Shown piece after piece: positions 17,636 through 28,785 of a DNA stretch of 35,452 nt; position 1 is the first letter of the stretch; the number at the start of each line of letters is the position of its first letter. A program made the position numbers and the translations under genes. Source of the DNA: Pseudomonadota bacterium (GTDB lineage: Bacteria; Pseudomonadota; Gammaproteobacteria; Burkholderiales; Rhodocyclaceae); contig JAGTRV010000009.1 of the NCBI GenBank assembly GCA_018262245.1, positions 1 to 35,452 of the forward strand. Reading direction: 5' to 3'. The notes under the pieces were generated by a model that made no database searches, was not told where the DNA came from, and was given only the letters and a program-made list of their open reading frames with translations.

Positions 17636-17700
17636 AAGTAAAAAGCGGCAGTATTACTCAATGGAAATTTCGTAATACCAAACTTTGACAGGAGCTCATG

Positions 17701-18699
17701 ATGAACACCCTCAAGTCCGCAAGTCGTACCCGGCGCTGGCTAACCCGGCTGGTCCTACCCGTCGCTGCTGCCTTCAGCCTCACCGCCCAGGCGGCCCAAC
17801 CCCTGAAGATCGGCTATAGCGACTGGCCGGGCTGGGTGGCCTGGCAGGTAGCCATCGAAAAAGGCTGGTTCAAGGAAGCGGGCGTCGATGTCAAATTTGA
17901 GTGGTTCGACTATTCGGCCTCGATGGATGCCTTCGCCGCCGGCAAGATCGACGCCGTGACGATGACCAATGGCGACGCATTGGTGACCGGCGCCGGTGGC
18001 GCCAAGAGCGTGATGCTGATGCTGACCGACTACTCCAACGGCAACGACATGATCGTCGCCAAACCGGGCATCAAGTCGATCAAGGATCTCAAGGGCAAGA
18101 AGGTCGCCGTCGAGCAAGGTCTGGTCGAACACCTGCTGCTGCTCAATGGTCTGAAGAAGGCCGGCATGAAGGAATCGGACGTCACGCTGGTCAACGCCAA
18201 GACCAACGAAATGCCCCAGATGCTGACAGCCAAGGACATCGCCGCCATCGGCGCCTGGCAACCGGTATCCGGTGAGGCCATGAAGGCTGTACCGGGTTCG
18301 AAGCCGATCTATACCTCGGCCGACGAAGCCGGCCTGATTTACGACGTGCTCGCCGCCAACCCGGCCAGCGTCAAGGCCCGCCGCGCCGACTGGCAGAAGG
18401 TGGTCAAGGTTTGGGACAAGGTTGTCGCCTATATCGAGGACCCGAAAACCCAGCCCGACGCCGTGAAGATCATGGCCGCCCGCTCCGGCATCAGCCCGGT
18501 CGAGTACCTGCCGCTGCTCAAGGGCACCAAGCTGCTCTCCCTGGAAGAAGGCAAGAAGATCTACGTCAAGGGCGATGGCTTCAAGACGCTCTACGGCTCG
18601 ACCAAGATCATCGACTCGTTCAACGTGGCCAACCAGGTTTACAAGGCCCCGGAGAAGATCGACGGCTATCTGGATTCCTCCTTCACCAACGGCAAATAA
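17701..18699 (+). CDS. ABC transporter periplasmic binding protein (urea/guanidine-carboxylase-associated)
   Basis: This 332-residue exported solute-binding protein is of the nitrate/taurine/thiamine-precursor-like class found beside urea/guanidine carboxylase genes. The signal peptide has [17 protein letters not shown], with probable cleavage after AQA (residue 31). The mature protein starts [23 protein letters not shown], typical for this class. AGGAG at 17690-17694 favours the second of two adjacent ATGs (17701 over 17698). It would capture guanidine or a related cation/amide in the periplasm; the ligand is inferred from the riboswitch-controlled operon opposite. It is first in a sigma-54-driven six-gene operon. 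Confidence 0.88.
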   Translation: MNTLKSASRTRRWLTRLVLPVAAAFSLTAQAAQPLKIGYSDWPGWVAWQVAIEKGWFKEAGVDVKFEWFDYSASMDAFAAGKIDAVTMTNGDALVTGAGGAKSVMLMLTDYSNGNDMIVAKPGIKSIKDLKGKKVAVEQGLVEHLLLLNGLKKAGMKESDVTLVNAKTNEMPQMLTAKDIAAIGAWQPVSGEAMKAVPGSKPIYTSADEAGLIYDVLAANPASVKARRADWQKVVKVWDKVVAYIEDPKTQPDAVKIMAARSGISPVEYLPLLKGTKLLSLEEGKKIYVKGDGFKTLYGSTKIIDSFNVANQVYKAPEKIDGYLDSSFTNGK

Positions 18700-18729
18700 G
18701 CCGGCATCCATCACCAGGACGGCACAGCA

Positions 18730-19686
18730 ATGAGCGCTCTCACCCTCTGGCTTAATGCTCCACAACGACGACGGGCGTTGCTGACAGTGGGTTCATTCCT
18801 GCTGCCGATCCTGGTCTGGTGCCTGGTCAGCTACCTGCCGTTCGTCTGGCACCCGCAAGTCCTGATCGATGAACCCGGCGGCGTCGATTACTTTCAAACT
18901 GGCATGCGCGTCGACCGTAGCGACTTTGCCGACCAGCTGGCTGACATGGCCCAACAAGGCCTCCCACTGCCCAGCGGGTCGCCGGCAAACCCGATCTACC
19001 TGCCAGCGCCGCATGAAGTGGCCAAGGCCTTCTACAGCGGCTTCACCTCGCCGCCCGAACAAAAGAATGCGCCCTGGCTGCACGAAAGCCTGTGGCACAG
19101 CATCCAGATCATCTTCTGGGGCTTCGTCATCTCGTCGATCGTCGGCGTGCCGCTCGGCATCCTGGCCGGCTCTTACGCCAGCCTGGGACGCCTGAGCGAA
19201 CCTTTCATCGAATTCTTCCGCTATCTGCCCGCCCCGGCCTTCGGCGCCCTGGCCGTCGCCGTGCTCGGCATCTACGACGGCCCGAAAATCGCAATCATCG
19301 TCATCGGCACCTTCTTCCAGCAGGTGCTGATCATCGCCAACACCACCCGCAAACTTGAAGCGACGCTGATCGAAGCCGCCCGTACCCTCGGGTCGCGTGG
19401 CTGGCGCCTGATCGCCCGGGTGGTCGTTCCCGGCATCCTGCCCAACCTCTACCAGGACCAGCGCATCCTGCTCGGCTGGGCGTGGACCTACCTGATCGTC
19501 GCCGAACTGATCGGCACCAGCAGCGGCATCACCTGGTACATCACACAACAAGCGCGCTACCAGCATTTCGACAACGTTTACGCCGCCATCATCATCATCG
19601 GCATCATCGGATTCGGCAGCGACCTGCTGCTCGCTCGCCTGGGCCGCAAGCTTTTCCCCTGGAATACCGGCCGGGAAAAGGGCTGA
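18730..19686 (+). CDS. ABC transporter permease
   Basis: This 318-residue inner-membrane permease is of the TauC/SsuC-like BPD family. A first helix ([15 protein letters not shown]) is followed by a ~75-residue periplasmic segment ([16 protein letters not shown] region), then five to six helices. The ATPase-contact EAA loop reads [24 protein letters not shown]. It lies 30 bases after the binding-protein gene and forms the membrane channel of the same transporter. Confidence 0.9.
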   Translation: MSALTLWLNAPQRRRALLTVGSFLLPILVWCLVSYLPFVWHPQVLIDEPGGVDYFQTGMRVDRSDFADQLADMAQQGLPLPSGSPANPIYLPAPHEVAKAFYSGFTSPPEQKNAPWLHESLWHSIQIIFWGFVISSIVGVPLGILAGSYASLGRLSEPFIEFFRYLPAPAFGALAVAVLGIYDGPKIAIIVIGTFFQQVLIIANTTRKLEATLIEAARTLGSRGWRLIARVVVPGILPNLYQDQRILLGWAWTYLIVAELIGTSSGITWYITQQARYQHFDNVYAAIIIIGIIGFGSDLLLARLGRKLFPWNTGREKG

Positions 19687-19696
19687 GGACATGACC

Positions 19697-20620
19697 ATGA
19701 ACGCCCCCCAGAACAACAGCCAGCCCAGCTATCTCGAGCAGTCGCCCGAAGTGCGCGAACGTTTCCAGCGCATCTACGACCGCGAGACGATCCTCGAGGT
19801 GCGCCAGCTGAGCAAACGCTACCAAACGCCCCAGGGCGAGACGGAAGCCCTGCGCGGCATCGACTTCAAGGTCCACCGCCGTGAGTTCGTCTGCGTCATC
19901 GGCCCCTCGGGCTGCGGAAAATCGACGCTGATCCGCATCCTGGCCGGTCTCGACAAGCACAGCGATGGCGATGTACTGCTCGATGGCAAGCCGGTCAACG
20001 GCCCCGGACGCGACCGTGGCATGGTCTTCCAGGGCTATTCACTTTTTCCCTGGCTGACCGTCAAGGAAAACGTCATGTTCGGCCCCGAAATGAGCGGTCA
20101 CACCCGCAACACTGCGGATAACCAGGCACGCCAGTGGCTCGACCTGGTCGGCCTGAGCAAGTTTGCCGATTCATACCCGCACCAGCTTTCCGGCGGCATG
20201 CGCCAACGCGTGGCAATTGCCCGGGCGCTGGTCAATGAGCCGCGCATCCTGCTCATGGACGAACCATTCGGCGCCCTCGACGCCCAGACGCGGGCCAAGA
20301 TGCAGCATCACCTGCTCGACATCTGGAAGAACCTCGACATCACCATTCTCTTCATCACCCACGATCTCGACGAAGCCGTCTATCTCGCCGACCGCATCCT
20401 CGTTCTCAAGCCACACCCCGGAGAAGTACAGGAGATCATCGAGGTGCCGGTGCCCCGCCCACGCACGCCCGCGCAGTTCGACAGCCCGGTGTTCCGGGCG
20501 ACCAAGGCACGCATCGAAGCTCTGATCCACCCACCGGTCGAGTCCGGCGAAGACGAGGAAAACAACCCCGAGGCCGGCCCGATGATCCGCTTCACCAACG
20601 TCACTGACAACGTCGAGTAA
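19697..20620 (+). CDS. ABC transporter ATP-binding protein
   Basis: This 307-residue ATPase has Walker [11 protein letters not shown]-loop FQGYSLFPW, signature LSGGMRQR, Walker [12 protein letters not shown] and H-loop ITHDLDEA, all intact. It carries an N-terminal ~35-residue extension and an acidic C-terminal tail ([12 protein letters not shown]) beyond the usual ~250 residues. The start at 19697 has GAGGA (19685-19689) seven bases upstream; ATG at 19691 is too close to it. It energises the permease encoded immediately upstream. Confidence 0.92.
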   Translation: MNAPQNNSQPSYLEQSPEVRERFQRIYDRETILEVRQLSKRYQTPQGETEALRGIDFKVHRREFVCVIGPSGCGKSTLIRILAGLDKHSDGDVLLDGKPVNGPGRDRGMVFQGYSLFPWLTVKENVMFGPEMSGHTRNTADNQARQWLDLVGLSKFADSYPHQLSGGMRQRVAIARALVNEPRILLMDEPFGALDAQTRAKMQHHLLDIWKNLDITILFITHDLDEAVYLADRILVLKPHPGEVQEIIEVPVPRPRTPAQFDSPVFRATKARIEALIHPPVESGEDEENNPEAGPMIRFTNVTDNVE

Positions 20621-20624
20621 ACCC

Positions 20625-21383
20625 ATGCTCTGGAACGACCTGACCTGGCAGGAATTGCCTGATGTTCTCGCCGCCTGCGGCCACGCCGCCATTCTGCCGG
20701 TTGGCGCGACCGAGCAGCACGGCCCCCACCTCGGCTGCGGCGTCGATACCGTGATCGCCGACCAGCTGTGCCGCGCTGTGGCCGAACGGACCGGCGTGCC
20801 GATGCTGCCGCCCTTGCCCTACGGCTGCTCGCTCGGCCACAGCCGGCGCTGGCCGGGCACCATCGCCGTGACACCAGTGATCCTGATCGAGTTCGTCAAG
20901 CAGATCGGCGACTGGGCCTACCACAGCGGCGTACGCCGGCTGTTCATCGTCAATGCCCACGTGACCAACGCAGCACCACTGCGCTGCGCCCTCGAAATGC
21001 TGCGGGCCGAGCACGACGACCTGATGGTGGCGGTCATCAACACCGCCAGCCTCAGCCAGCGCGTCCGCGAATTCCATGCCACCGACGGCGACGACTGGCA
21101 CGCCAACGATGCAGAAACCTCGTTGATGCTGGCCATTGCCCCAGAAGGCGTCCGCCCGGAAAAAATGCCCGAAGCCGACGACCCGGACCGCACCGGCTGC
21201 TGCGTCTTCTCCCACCCGGTCAACCGGACCAGCCGCAACGGCGTCACCGGCCAGCCGAGCGCCGCCACGGCCGCCAAGGGCGAACAATGGTTCGCCTGGC
21301 TGACCGACGATCTGGCCGAGCTGATCGCACGCGGCTGTCAGGAAACACCTCCCCTCGATTTTTCCTATTTCAGTCAGGCCTGA
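20625..21383 (+). CDS. Creatininase-family amidohydrolase
   Basis: This 252-residue protein is of the creatininase fold. Metal-ligand positions are visible as Glu30 and His32 (GATEQHGPHL), Asp41 (GVDT), His112 and Glu164 (HANDAETS). The usual NGHGGN loop is changed to NAHVTN (110-115). Characterised relatives hydrolyse creatinine, formamides or similar small amides with Zn/Mn. In this operon a role in processing a guanidine- or urea-like compound brought in by the adjacent transporter is plausible but unproven. It starts four bases after the ATPase stop. Confidence 0.85.
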   Translation: MLWNDLTWQELPDVLAACGHAAILPVGATEQHGPHLGCGVDTVIADQLCRAVAERTGVPMLPPLPYGCSLGHSRRWPGTIAVTPVILIEFVKQIGDWAYHSGVRRLFIVNAHVTNAAPLRCALEMLRAEHDDLMVAVINTASLSQRVREFHATDGDDWHANDAETSLMLAIAPEGVRPEKMPEADDPDRTGCCVFSHPVNRTSRNGVTGQPSAATAAKGEQWFAWLTDDLAELIARGCQETPPLDFSYFSQA

Positions 21384-21422
21384 CGAAATACCTCTGCCCC
21401 CCATCGCTCTCAAGGATCGAAC

Positions 21423-22784
21423 ATGAACAGCAAAGAAGATCTCGCCCGCCTGCAGCAGGAACTGGAGGCCAAAGGCGTCAAATACTGCATCGGCGCCTAC
21501 GTCGACATCCATGGCGTACCGAAGGCCAAGGTGGTGCCCATCCACCATCTCCTGCATATGGCCAAAGGCTCCGAGCGCTATACCGGCTATGCCCTCGATG
21601 GCCTCGGCCAGGCGCCGAACGACGATGAACTGACTTCCATCCCGGACTTTTCCCGGCTCATCCAGCTACCCTGGGAACCGAAAATCGCCTGGATTCCGTC
21701 CGACAATCATTTTCAGGGCAAGCCCTACCCCCTGAACACCCGCGTGGCCCTGCAAAACCAGCTGGCCGAAGCCGCCAAACTGGGCTTCGGCATGAATCTC
21801 GGCATCGAATGCGAGATTTTCCTGCTCCGCCAGAACGCCGACGGCAGCCTGAGCGTGCCCGACCCCGAAGACAAGCTGGCCAAGGCCTGCTATGACGTAC
21901 GCGGCTTCACCAACAATTTCAGCTGGCTCGACAAGGTGGCGACGGCGATCAACGATCTCGGCTGGGATCTCTATTCCTTCGACCACGAGGACGCCAACGG
22001 CCAGTTCGAGTTCGACTTCCAGTACGCCGACGCGCTGACCACCTGCGACCGCCTGACCTTCTTCCGCTACATGGCCAAGCACTATGCCCGCGAGGAAGGC
22101 CTGCTGGCGACGATGATGCCCAAGCCCTTCGCCGACAAGACCGGCAACGGCGCGCATTTCAACATGTCGCTCTATGACCTGCAGGATGGGAGCAACCTGT
22201 TTGCCTGCGATCCCAAGGATGACCCGAACGGCATCGGCCTGACCAAACTCGGCTACCACTTCGTTGCTGGCATCCTGAAGCATGGCCGGGCGCTGTGCGC
22301 GGTCTTCGCGCCGACGGTCAACAGCTACAAGCGCCTGGTCCGCCGCGGAGCGATGAATTATTTCTCGTGGGCGCCAGTCTTCAACTCGTACGGCTCGAAC
22401 AACCGCACCAATTCGGTCCGCATTCCATCCGGTGGTGGTCGTTGCGAGTCACGCAACGCCGACGGCGCGGTCAATCCCTACCTGGTGGCCACGCTGGTGC
22501 TGGCGGCCGGCCTCGAAGGCATCCGCGAAGGCCTCGATCCGGGCAAGCCGAACGAGGACAACCTGTATGCGATCAGCGAAGCCGAACGCCACGCCCGCGG
22601 CATCGAATTCCTGCCGCAGACACTGCAGGAGGCCGTCGCCGCCTTCGCCGCCGATCCGCTGGTCGAGCAGACCCTCGGCAAGGAGTTGCGCGACGAATTT
22701 ATCCGCTACAAGAGCGAAGAATGGGAGGCGTATCATCTGACCGTCAGCCAGTGGGAAATCGACCGCTACAGCTACATGTTCTGA
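21423..22784 (+). CDS. glnT: Type III glutamine synthetase (GlnT-like)
   Basis: This 453-residue glutamine synthetase family enzyme is of the GlnT/TIGR03105 type. Metal and substrate motifs are present: [30 protein letters not shown], the [10 protein letters not shown] arginine loop and NRTNSVRIP. It would ligate ammonia to glutamate with ATP, capturing nitrogen released by the guanidine pathway; paralogues that gamma-glutamylate amines exist, so an alternative acceptor is possible. AAGGA at 21413-21417 precedes the ATG. It is fifth in the nitrogen-regulated operon. Confidence 0.9.
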   Translation: MNSKEDLARLQQELEAKGVKYCIGAYVDIHGVPKAKVVPIHHLLHMAKGSERYTGYALDGLGQAPNDDELTSIPDFSRLIQLPWEPKIAWIPSDNHFQGKPYPLNTRVALQNQLAEAAKLGFGMNLGIECEIFLLRQNADGSLSVPDPEDKLAKACYDVRGFTNNFSWLDKVATAINDLGWDLYSFDHEDANGQFEFDFQYADALTTCDRLTFFRYMAKHYAREEGLLATMMPKPFADKTGNGAHFNMSLYDLQDGSNLFACDPKDDPNGIGLTKLGYHFVAGILKHGRALCAVFAPTVNSYKRLVRRGAMNYFSWAPVFNSYGSNNRTNSVRIPSGGGRCESRNADGAVNPYLVATLVLAAGLEGIREGLDPGKPNEDNLYAISEAERHARGIEFLPQTLQEAVAAFAADPLVEQTLGKELRDEFIRYKSEEWEAYHLTVSQWEIDRYSYMF

Positions 22785-22811
22785 GCCGCCACACCCACAC
22801 AGGAGCCTGCC

Positions 22812-23276
22812 ATGGCCGATGAGGATAAAAATACATCCGTCAGTCGCATCAGCATCTCGCTGCCCCCCGCCCTGCTCGACGAGCTGGACACGATGGTGGC
22901 GAGCCGCGGCTATGGCAGCCGCTCCCAGGCCATCGCCGACATGGTTCATTACCAGTTGGCCGAGCACAAGCGCAAGCTGGGCAACGACGTCATGGTCGGC
23001 ACCATCACCCTGCTCTACGACCGCTCGACACGCGGCCTGCAAAAGGGCCTGTCCGACATCCAGTTCAAGTACATCGACGAAGTGATCAGTTCGCTGCACG
23101 TGCACCTCAGCCACGACCAGGTGATGGAAGTGATCCTCGTCCAGGGCCATGCCCACGATATCCAGGAAATTGCCAACGAACTGATCACCCAGCGCGGCGT
23201 GATCACTGGCCAGCTGCAACTGATGGCGGCCGTCATCCCGCCGCTGCAGGCCCCGGGCGATTCCCAATCAACATAA
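22812..23276 (+). CDS. NikR-like ribbon-helix-helix regulator lacking part of the nickel site
   Basis: This 154-residue regulator has an N-terminal ribbon-helix-helix DNA-binding domain (SRISISLPPALLDELD...GSRSQAIADMV) and a NikR-type ACT-like C-terminal domain (VGTITLLYD...LHVHLSHD). In E. coli NikR the high-affinity nickel ligands are His76, His87, His89 and Cys95. Here the two central histidines are kept (His96, His98) but the aligned first and last positions are Phe85 and Val104. Nickel sensing is therefore doubtful. AGGAG precedes the ATG. As last gene of the transporter operon it may control one or both convergent operons in response to another ligand. Confidence 0.85.
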   Translation: MADEDKNTSVSRISISLPPALLDELDTMVASRGYGSRSQAIADMVHYQLAEHKRKLGNDVMVGTITLLYDRSTRGLQKGLSDIQFKYIDEVISSLHVHLSHDQVMEVILVQGHAHDIQEIANELITQRGVITGQLQLMAAVIPPLQAPGDSQST

Positions 23277-23303
23277 ATAGCGAGCGCCAGGCAAGCTGCC
23301 TTT

Positions 23304-23335
23304 AAAACTGCCGGCACGGATTAAGGCACCGGCAG
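23304..23335 (-). terminator. Intrinsic terminator of the guanidine degradation operon
   Basis: On the minus strand CTGCCGG and CCGGCAG form a 7-bp GC-rich stem with a 14-nt loop, followed by TTTT. It lies 13 bases past the allophanate hydrolase stop. For the opposing + operon only a weak AGGCA/TGCCT hairpin (23289-23301) is seen. Confidence 0.6.
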
Positions 23336-23348
23336 CAAGCACCTCACC

Positions 23349-25151
23349 TCAGGACGAACGGCTGGCCAGCCAGGTCCGCCAGCCACCGAAGGCCGTGATG
23401 TCCTCGGCGCTGGGCACGGCAGCTCCCTCACAGATGAAGCCGCAGACCTCGCTGCCGTCTTCGAGGCGGACTTTGCCGATGCCCAGCGGCGCCGGAATGC
23501 CGGCGACGAAATCGCCGAAGCGCTCGCTCGGCAATTCCCAGACCTCCATGTCGATAGCGCTACCGCCTTCGTTAACCCGAACCATGCCCGGCCGCTGAGG
23601 CGGACCGCCGGCCAAGGCGTAGAAATAGTAGTCCGGCGCTGAGCGGCAGACCGAGATCAACCGCCCCCCGCGCTGCGTCAGCTGCCAGTTGAGCGGCAGC
23701 CCCGACAGGTGCGCCCCGCAAACAGCAACGCGCACGCGGCCACCAGCCGTCGGATCGACCGCCAGCCCGGGCTCCACTGTTGCCAGTCCGTCCGAGGTGC
23801 CAAGCGGCAGAGCGCTATCCGCCTGCCAGCGCGCCGCCAGTTCGAGCAGCGGAATATCCTGATGCGCCGGGGCGAACAACGTCACGCCAAAGGGCAGCCC
23901 GTCCGGACGGAAGGCAGCCGGCACGGCCACCGCCGAGTAATCGAGCAGGTTCATGAAATTGGTGTAGTAGCCGAGATCGCTGTTCAGGCGGATCGGGTCG
24001 GCCTCGACCGCAGCAATGGTCGGCTGGAAGCCGGCGGTTGGCGTGATGATCAGGTCCAGTTCGGACCACACGGCATCGCAGCTGCGCTTCAGCTCGCGCA
24101 GTCGATAGGCGGCAGCGAAAGCCTCGACCGCCGTTGCCCGCCCCCCGGCCAGCGTGATCTCGCGGGTCACCGGGAACAGTGATTCAGGCTGGCGCTCGAT
24201 GAAATCCTTGATCGCGTGATAGCGCTCGGCCACCCAGGGGCCGCCGTAGAGCAGACGAGCCGTTTCGAGGAAGGGCGCGAAATCGATCTCGCAGCGCTGC
24301 CCGCCAAGCCGCACCAGACTGGCAACGGCGGCCGCGAACAGGGCGGGATTGATGGTATCGCCGAAGAAGGCCAGTTGATCGTCCCTCGGCACGCCAAAAC
24401 GGAAGGCATCGCCAGCCGGAAATCCACGGCCATGCGCCTGCAGCGGCCGGCTGAAGGGATCGGCGGCATCGTAGCCGGCGGCGGCAGCAAAGACCTTGGC
24501 CGCATCCCCGGCACTCAGGGTGAAGATCGACACCGTATCGAGCGAGCGGCAGGCCGGCACGACACCGCGCGACGACAGCAGGCCGCAACTCGGTTTCAGG
24601 CCGACCAGATTATTGAAAGCCGCCGGCACCCGCCCAGAACCGGCCGTGTCGGTGCCCAGCGCGAAGCTGACCTGGCCGAGCGCCACCGCGACCGCCGAAC
24701 CGGAACTGGAACCGCCAGAGATATAGGCCGGGTTGAAGGCATTGCGGCAAGCGCCAAAAGGCGATCGCGTGCCGTTCAAACCAGTGGCGAACTGGTCGAG
24801 GTTGGTCTTGCCAAGAGGAATCGCCCCGGCCGCCATCAATCTGGCGACGACCACGGCACTTTCGGCAGGCTGATAAGCGTAGTCCGGACAACCGGCCGTC
24901 GTCGGCAGGCCGTCGAGATCAATGTTGTCCTTGACGGCAAAGGGGATGCCGTAGAGCGGCAAAGTTGCCGGATCGCGGCCTTCCAGCGCATCGGCCAGGG
25001 CGAGCAGGCGCTCCTCGGGCAACAGGCTGATCCAGGCTTGGCGGGTGTCGTCCTGTGCAAGGCGCAACAGATGGCGAAACAGATCACGCGGTTTCAGGCC
25101 AGCCCGGTAGGCGGCGGCCAGGCTGGCGAAATCGAGTTGGGCGGGAATCAT
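23349..25151 (-). CDS. atzF: Allophanate hydrolase
   Basis: This 600-residue amidase-signature enzyme hydrolyses allophanate, yielding ammonia and CO2. The catalytic triad is visible: Lys74 (FAVKDNID), cis-serine Ser148 in SGGSSSGSA and nucleophile Ser172 in GTDTAGSGRVP. A C-terminal domain (~465-600; VAVCGAHLSGLPLNWQL onward) matches the AtzF/DUR1,2 extension thought to decarboxylate the intermediate. It starts nine bases after the carboxylase stop with AGGAGAG as ribosome site. It is the last step of the pathway encoded by this operon and is followed by a terminator. Confidence 0.94.
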   Translation of the reverse strand: MIPAQLDFASLAAAYRAGLKPRDLFRHLLRLAQDDTRQAWISLLPEERLLALADALEGRDPATLPLYGIPFAVKDNIDLDGLPTTAGCPDYAYQPAESAVVVARLMAAGAIPLGKTNLDQFATGLNGTRSPFGACRNAFNPAYISGGSSSGSAVAVALGQVSFALGTDTAGSGRVPAAFNNLVGLKPSCGLLSSRGVVPACRSLDTVSIFTLSAGDAAKVFAAAAGYDAADPFSRPLQAHGRGFPAGDAFRFGVPRDDQLAFFGDTINPALFAAAVASLVRLGGQRCEIDFAPFLETARLLYGGPWVAERYHAIKDFIERQPESLFPVTREITLAGGRATAVEAFAAAYRLRELKRSCDAVWSELDLIITPTAGFQPTIAAVEADPIRLNSDLGYYTNFMNLLDYSAVAVPAAFRPDGLPFGVTLFAPAHQDIPLLELAARWQADSALPLGTSDGLATVEPGLAVDPTAGGRVRVAVCGAHLSGLPLNWQLTQRGGRLISVCRSAPDYYFYALAGGPPQRPGMVRVNEGGSAIDMEVWELPSERFGDFVAGIPAPLGIGKVRLEDGSEVCGFICEGAAVPSAEDITAFGGWRTWLASRSS

Positions 25152-25160
25152 GATCTCTCC

Positions 25161-28100
25161 TCAGGAGGTCTTGAGAACCAGCAGATCCTGACCGGCGGCA
25201 ACCGGGCTGGCCTCCTGGCAAAGCAGTTGCAGGACTTCGCCGTCCGCCGGGGCGGGGACGGTGAATTCCATCTTCATCGACTCGACAATGACCAGCGGTT
25301 CGCCCGCCTTGACCCTCTGGCCGGGCGTCACCAGGATCTTCCAGACATTGCCGGGAACATGGTTTACCACCAGGCTGGCGCCCTCAGGCAGGTCGAGCTC
25401 GCTGTCGGTGCCGGCAGCGGCAATGTCGCTCTCGCTGATGTATTCCGCCTGCCCGGCCTCTTTCCAGCGCTCGCGCTCGGCCTCGAAAGCCGCCTGCTGG
25501 CGGGCCTTGAAGTCGCCGATGGACGCTGCGTTATCGGTCAGGAATTGACGGTAGTCGGATAACCGGAAGCTGCCTTCCTCGATGCGAACACTGGCCCGGC
25601 CGGCCAGAAAGTCCTGGCGCCAGCGCACCAGTTCCTGTTCGCTGACCGGGGTGAAGCGTACCTGGTCGAAGAAGCGCAGCAGCCAGGGCTGGGCGAACTG
25701 CGCCGTACCCCGTGCCCCGTGGTTCCAGCGATTCCACATCTGCACCGTACGACCGACGAACTGGTAGCCGCCGGGCCCTTCCATGCCATAGACGCACATG
25801 TAGGCGCCACCGATGCCGACGGCGTTTTCCGGCGTCCACGTCCGGGCCGGGTTGTACTTGGTCGTCACCAGGCGATGCCGGGGATCGACCGGCGTCGCCA
25901 CCGGCGCACCAAGGTAAACGTCACCAAGGCCGAGCACCAGATAGCTGGCCTCGAAGACCGTGGCATAGACCTGCTCGATTGACTCCAGACCATTGATGCG
26001 GCGGATGAATTCGATGTTCGATGGACACCAAGGCGCATCCTTGCGCACCGACTGCATGTACTTTTCGATCGCCAGCTTGGTCGCTGGATCGTCCCAGGAC
26101 AGGGGGAGCCACACCGTCCGGCTCGGCACGACCATGTCGTCCACCGCCGGCAGCGCCTGTTCTGCCGCCTGCAGCATGGCAAGCAGCACCGCCCGATCGC
26201 AGCGACGGGCATCGAAATGCACCTGCAGCGAGCGGATACCGGGCGTCAGGTCGAGGATGCCCGGCTGCGGATTGGCCTTCAGCCAGTCCATCAGGGCCTG
26301 AACCCGGAAGCGCAACTCGATGTCGAGCACCAGCGGACCGTACTCAACCAGCAGATAGGCATCGCCGGCCTGGCGATAGACCACGCGCGGCCGGTCGCCG
26401 GCCGCCGGCAACTCGGCCAGGACAGGCGTGCCGAGCTCCGCCACGGCGCTTGGCAAGCGCGTCGTCAAAGGCGCAGCCAGGCTGGCAACGGCCTGATCGA
26501 CTTCGCCCAGACGACATGCAGCACTGGCCGCGCTGATCGGCAGGAAGCGCACCGTATCGCCCGGCCGCAGCTGGCCGAGCTTCCACAATTCCGCCTGGGC
26601 AACCACGGCCGGGCAGACAAAGCCGCCGAGGCTGGGGCCATCCGGCCCGAGAATGACCGGCATATCGCCGGTGAAATCGATGGCACCTATGGCGTAGGCG
26701 TTGTCGTGAATGTTCGACGGATGCAGCCCGGCCTCGCCGCCATCAGTCCGCGCCCACGCCGGTTTCGGCCCGATCAGCCGGACCCCGGTGCGGCTGGAGT
26801 TGTAATGCACCTCCCAGTCAGTCGCGAAGAAGGTTCCGATATCGCCATCGGTGAAGAAATCCGGTGCCCCGTGCGGGCCGTAGAGCACCCCGATTTCCCA
26901 GTGATGGCCATAGACCGGCGCCATTTCGGCCGGCAGCGCCACCATCGGCAAGGTTTCTGCCGCCTCGATATGCAGCACATCACCCAGCCGCAGCGTGCGT
27001 CCGCCATGGCCGCCGAACTGGCCGAGCGTGAAGGTGGATTTGCTGCCCAGATAGTCGGGAACGTCGATACCGCCCGCCACCGCCAGATAACTGCGGCAAC
27101 CGGCATCACGGATGGCGCCGATCTTGAGGATGCTGCCAGCCTTGACGGCATGCGCCTGCCAGAAGGCCAGCGGCTCGCCATCGAGGGTCGCGGCGGTTTC
27201 GGCCCCGCTCAGGGCAATCACCGCCGGGCAATTGAACTTGAGCGTCGGTCCCGTCATCGTGCATTCCAGACCGGCCATGCCCTCCGGATTGCCAACCAGC
27301 CGGTTGGCCGCCCGCAAGGCCAGGTCATCCATCGGCCCGGAGGGCGGCACGCCGACATCCCAGTAGCCGACTCGACCCGGCCAGTCCTGTACCGAGGTCT
27401 GGACACCGGGTTCCAGAACATCGATGCTCGCCGGCTGGTAATGGAAGGCATTGAGGTAGCGCGTTGTCTGTTCTCCGGAACGGAAAACACTGCCGGCCAG
27501 AATCTGGCGCAGGTACTCGCGATTGGTCTCGATGCCGGCGACTCGCGTCGTGGCCAGTGCTGCTGCCAGCTTGTCGACAGCAGCCTCACGGCTTTCGGCA
27601 TGAACGATCAGCTTGGCGACCATCGGGTCGTAATAGGGCGGCACCTCGGAGCCCGTCTTGACCGCCGTCTCGACCCGCACGCCCTCGGGAAAAGTGACCT
27701 CGGTCAGCAGGCCGGAGGAAGGCTGGAAATTCTTGTTCGGATCTTCGGCATAGAGGCGCACCTGGATCGACGCACCCTGCGGCGTCGGTGCCGTGGCCGG
27801 CAATTGCAGGTCACCGGACGCGAGCAGCACCATCCAGGCAACGAGATCGACACCGGTCACCTCTTCGGTCACGCCGTGTTCAACCTGCAGGCGGGTATTG
27901 ACCTCGAGGAAGTAGAAGGCGCCGGTCGCCGCATCCATCACGAACTCGACCGTCCCGGCCGAGCGGTAGGACACCGAAGCCATCAGGCGTACCGCCGTTT
28001 CGGCCAGACCCTGGCGCTGGGCATCGTTCAGGCCGGGAGCCGGCGTTTCCTCGATCACCTTCTGGTTACGGCGCTGCACCGAACAATCCCGCTCGCCGAG

Positions 28101-28766
28101 AGCGAGCACCTTGCCGAAGCCGTCGCCGAACACTTGCACTTCAATGTGCCGCGCCGATTCGACATATTTTTCGAGATAGATGCCGGCTTCCTTGAAATTT
28201 GCCCGGGCCAGCCGGTCAACCGAGGCGAAGGCTTCGGCCAGTTCATCCTCGGCCCAGATCAGGCGCATGCCGATCCCGCCGCCGCCCGCCGTACTCTTCA
28301 GCATCACCGGATAGCCAATGCGCGCCGCCTCGCCGCGGGCGTGGCCGACATCGCTCAGCAAGCCGCTGCCCGCCAGCAGCGGAACACCGGCCGCCTCGGC
28401 CAGTTCGCGGGCCGTGTGCTTGAGGCCGAAAGCCAGCATCTGCGTCTTGGTCGGGCCAATGAAAGCGATGCCGGCAGCCTCGCAGGCATCCGAAAAATCG
28501 GGGTTCTCCGACAGGAAGCCGTAGCCAGGGTGAATCGCCTGAGCCCCGGTCTGCCGCGCCGCCTCAAGAATCCGCTCGGCCTTCAGGTAGCTCTCCGCGG
28601 CCGGTGCCGGGCCGATGCACACGGACTCGTCGGCCAGCGTGACATGCAGGGAATTGGCATCAGCCTCGGAATAGACTGCCACCGAGGCAATCCCCAGCTT
28701 TTTCAGGGTACGGATGATCCGGCAGGCGATGGCGCCACGATTGGCGATAAGGACTTTGCTGAACAT
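25161..28766 (-). CDS. Biotin-dependent guanidine (urea-type) carboxylase
   Basis: This 1201-residue single-chain carboxylase has, in order, an N-terminal biotin carboxylase domain (~1-450; GGGGIGM 161-167, [26 protein letters not shown]), a carboxyltransferase built of KipA/PxpC-like (~455-770) and KipI/PxpB-like (~790-1010) halves, and a C-terminal biotinyl domain with ESMKME, Lys1165 modified. Such enzymes are usually named urea carboxylase. Those beside DUF1989 proteins and under guanidine-I riboswitches have been shown to carboxylate guanidine preferentially. Both features occur here, so guanidine carboxylase is the better call. Which substrate residue the carboxyltransferase uses was not checked. 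Confidence 0.92.
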   Translation of the reverse strand: MFSKVLIANRGAIACRIIRTLKKLGIASVAVYSEADANSLHVTLADESVCIGPAPAAESYLKAERILEAARQTGAQAIHPGYGFLSENPDFSDACEAAGIAFIGPTKTQMLAFGLKHTARELAEAAGVPLLAGSGLLSDVGHARGEAARIGYPVMLKSTAGGGGIGMRLIWAEDELAEAFASVDRLARANFKEAGIYLEKYVESARHIEVQVFGDGFGKVLALGERDCSVQRRNQKVIEETPAPGLNDAQRQGLAETAVRLMASVSYRSAGTVEFVMDAATGAFYFLEVNTRLQVEHGVTEEVTGVDLVAWMVLLASGDLQLPATAPTPQGASIQVRLYAEDPNKNFQPSSGLLTEVTFPEGVRVETAVKTGSEVPPYYDPMVAKLIVHAESREAAVDKLAAALATTRVAGIETNREYLRQILAGSVFRSGEQTTRYLNAFHYQPASIDVLEPGVQTSVQDWPGRVGYWDVGVPPSGPMDDLALRAANRLVGNPEGMAGLECTMTGPTLKFNCPAVIALSGAETAATLDGEPLAFWQAHAVKAGSILKIGAIRDAGCRSYLAVAGGIDVPDYLGSKSTFTLGQFGGHGGRTLRLGDVLHIEAAETLPMVALPAEMAPVYGHHWEIGVLYGPHGAPDFFTDGDIGTFFATDWEVHYNSSRTGVRLIGPKPAWARTDGGEAGLHPSNIHDNAYAIGAIDFTGDMPVILGPDGPSLGGFVCPAVVAQAELWKLGQLRPGDTVRFLPISAASAACRLGEVDQAVASLAAPLTTRLPSAVAELGTPVLAELPAAGDRPRVVYRQAGDAYLLVEYGPLVLDIELRFRVQALMDWLKANPQPGILDLTPGIRSLQVHFDARRCDRAVLLAMLQAAEQALPAVDDMVVPSRTVWLPLSWDDPATKLAIEKYMQSVRKDAPWCPSNIEFIRRINGLESIEQVYATVFEASYLVLGLGDVYLGAPVATPVDPRHRLVTTKYNPARTWTPENAVGIGGAYMCVYGMEGPGGYQFVGRTVQMWNRWNHGARGTAQFAQPWLLRFFDQVRFTPVSEQELVRWRQDFLAGRASVRIEEGSFRLSDYRQFLTDNAASIGDFKARQQAAFEAERERWKEAGQAEYISESDIAAAGTDSELDLPEGASLVVNHVPGNVWKILVTPGQRVKAGEPLVIVESMKMEFTVPAPADGEVLQLLCQEASPVAAGQDLLVLKTS

Positions 28767-28785
28767 GTTGTCGTCTCTCGTTTGA

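Larger units (their letters stand above)
17341..17700 (+). other. Intergenic control region of the transporter operon
   Basis: This 360-base gap has no credible gene. It contains, in order, a terminator (17363-17398), a GGTGCA half site (17474-17479), a full NtrC-like dyad (17508-17524), a sigma-54 -24/-12 element (17620-17635) and the ribosome site AGGAG (17690-17694). No guanidine riboswitch motif (CTAGGGTTCC or AAAAGCCCGGGA) is seen here, unlike the opposing operon. Confidence 0.7.

Noticed and set aside
17341-17700. A second guanidine riboswitch before the transporter operon
   Set aside because: The CTAGGGTTCC, CTGGTCC and AAAAGCCCGGGA blocks are all absent on the + strand.
24216-25562. 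448-codon + frame opposite the allophanate hydrolase and carboxylase end
   Set aside because: It spans the junction of two genuine minus-strand genes and shows no motif.
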